Of a DNA stretch of 5,326 nucleotides, positions 4,718 through 5,326 are shown piece by piece. Position 1 is the stretch's first letter. Each line of letters starts with the position of its first letter. Made by a program: the position numbers and the translations under genes. Source of the stretch: CAYNRQ01 sp964399875 (lineage in GTDB: Archaea; Aenigmatarchaeota; Aenigmatarchaeia; QMZP01). The stretch lies in the NCBI GenBank assembly GCA_964399875.1, contig CAYNRQ010000071.1, forward strand, positions 1 to 5,326, written 5' to 3'. The notes below the pieces were generated by a model, which worked only from the letters and a program-made list of their open reading frames with translations, ran no database searches and was not told the origin of the DNA.

Positions 4718-5248
4718 CTATTTAAGTTTCCTCCTTATGAATTTTTTCATCTTTTTAATATCAATCAGAAGGTTTGAATATGAGGCGGAATTTATCACGA
4801 ATCTTAGGAAAAATCTGAAATCGTCCTTTTCTTTGCTGTCATTACCCTCTTTTATGAGGGGTTTGATTGTACTTTCCAACATTCTTACCCTGTCAGAAAA
4901 CATATGAATGGAATTATAAAAGGACGTGATATTGGCGTACCTCAATATAGATTCTTCAGTGTAACAATTCAAGTATAGTTTTATGCTTTCCATACACAGC
5001 CATTCATCATAGAAAACTGCTGTAACAATGTCCCAAACAACCTTATATTTTCTTTCCCTGCCTTGTTTTTCCCCTTCTATGAAACCTATGGACTCGAGCT
5101 TTCTGAGGTGCTCTATTATGGTAGGGTGCTTCCTATTTTTTGCAGAGTTTTTCTTTATTTTGGTGAGGGTGTTGCGCCCGCCAACTATGTTGAAGAATAT
5201 TTCTCCAATAGGGTTTGAACCCAATATTTTCCACATCTCCTTATTCAT
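4718..5248 (-). CDS. Winged-helix-turn-helix transcriptional regulator (ArsR-like N-terminus)
   Basis: From ATG 5248 the protein is 176 aa. Residues 5-72 fit a winged helix: helix NPIGEIFFNIVGG (12-24), a second helix around LTKIKKNSAKN, the recognition-type helix TIIEHLRKLESIGFIEGE (43-60) with the very common 'HL-KLE--GFI' motif, then a wing GRERKYKVVWD (63-73). The C-terminal 100 residues are helical, with aromatic and charged residues and one Cys at 85 and another at 95. They match no domain I know and may dimerise or sense a ligand. The open frame extends to TTG 5317, but that extension would translate the palindrome and promoter. ATG 5248 sits 27-28 nt from a TATA box, with no Shine-Dalgarno, suggesting a leaderless mRNA. 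It is the first gene of the operon with the RHH/zinc-ribbon protein. Confidence 0.8.
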   Translation of the reverse strand: MNKEMWKILGSNPIGEIFFNIVGGRNTLTKIKKNSAKNRKHPTIIEHLRKLESIGFIEGEKQGRERKYKVVWDIVTAVFYDEWLCMESIKLYLNCYTEESILRYANITSFYNSIHMFSDRVRMLESTIKPLIKEGNDSKEKDDFRFFLRFVINSASYSNLLIDIKKMKKFIRRKLK

Positions 5249-5271
5249 ATCAATATGTAGGGTGAACAAAC

Positions 5272-5279
5272 ATTTAAAT
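5272..5279 (-). promoter_or_regulatory. TATA box of the winged-helix operon
   Basis: ATTTAAAT, itself palindromic, is centred about 27-28 nt upstream of ATG 5248. This places the transcription start at the initiation codon and matches the lack of a Shine-Dalgarno site. It lies 7 nt downstream of the 5287-5307 palindrome on this strand. Confidence 0.55.
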
Positions 5280-5286
5280 AAGAATT

Positions 5287-5307
5287 CCACCGGTCTCTGA
5301 CCGGTGG
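5287..5307. promoter_or_regulatory. Perfect 9-3-9 palindrome, candidate operator
   Basis: Arms CCACCGGTC (5287-5295) and GACCGGTGG (5299-5307) are exact reverse complements separated by TCT. The element is GC-rich in an AT-rich region and sits immediately upstream of the TATA box of the winged-helix gene, where an autoregulator or activator would bind. The same sequence could form a strong RNA hairpin at the 3' end of an unseen upstream minus-strand gene, followed by AATTCTTATTT, so a terminator role is the main alternative. Confidence 0.5.
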
Positions 5308-5326
5308 TTCCAAACAAGGCAATCGC

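Noticed and set aside
4455..4907. 150-aa plus-strand frame antisense to the two regulators
   Set aside because: Its Phe/Leu/Ser-rich composition is what results from reading Lys/Glu-rich genes in reverse.
5287..5326. tRNA or CRISPR repeat around the palindrome
   Set aside because: There is no cloverleaf, no T-arm consensus, and only one copy of the repeat.

Overview
The window is archaeal. It encodes ribosomal proteins eS24 (S24e) and eS27A/eS31 (S27ae), translation factor aIF1A and a two-KH-domain Dim2/Pno1-type ribosome-assembly protein. Several genes have archaeal-type TATA elements about 26-28 nt upstream of an ATG, and others have GAGGT Shine-Dalgarno sites. Genes are short and tightly packed, the sequence is AT-rich, and arginine is mostly AGA/AGG. 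The run of exactly 100 Ns (3795-3894) is a typical scaffold-gap placeholder, so this is probably a draft or metagenome-assembled genome. A DPANN-like or other uncultivated lineage is plausible, but the sequence alone does not settle it.

Layout. (1) 1-171 is a leader or intergenic region with four consecutive short inverted repeats and several AT-rich promoter-like elements. (2) 172-832 (+) is an eS24-eS27A operon with a 1-nt gap between genes; both proteins carry unusually long charged tails. (3) 3018 down to 909 (-) is a four-gene operon: a DUF2061-type membrane protein, a membrane-anchored protein with a glutamine-amidotransferase-like fold pattern, aIF1A, and Dim2. The first two genes overlap by 4 nt, followed by gaps of 5 and 15 nt. 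The operon converges on eS27A. (4) 3019-3115 is a compact divergent promoter whose two TATA elements form an exact 10-bp inverted repeat. The minus transcript looks leaderless, and the plus transcript has a short leader with GAGGT. (5) 3116-3742 (+) is a charged, helical coiled-coil protein with an architecture reminiscent of ESCRT-III/Snf7. (6) 3795-3894 is the gap, followed by the 3' end of an unrecognised gene, a 44-aa ORF and a poorly explained stretch of about 225 nt that includes a short CxxC ORF on the minus strand. (7) 5248 down to 4403 (-) is a two-gene regulator-like operon: a winged-helix protein, then a ribbon-helix-helix-like protein with a C-terminal zinc ribbon. A perfect 9-3-9 palindrome (5287-5307) lies just upstream of its TATA box.

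The left two thirds is mostly small-subunit biogenesis and initiation: two 30S proteins, aIF1A, and Dim2, which in characterised systems acts near the 16S 3' end during maturation. The right third is accessory and regulatory. I found no CRISPR array, tRNA, rRNA or insertion sequence. The best candidates for something undescribed are the palindrome-linked two-regulator operon, the membrane-anchored GATase-like protein co-transcribed with translation genes, and the hairpin-rich leader.
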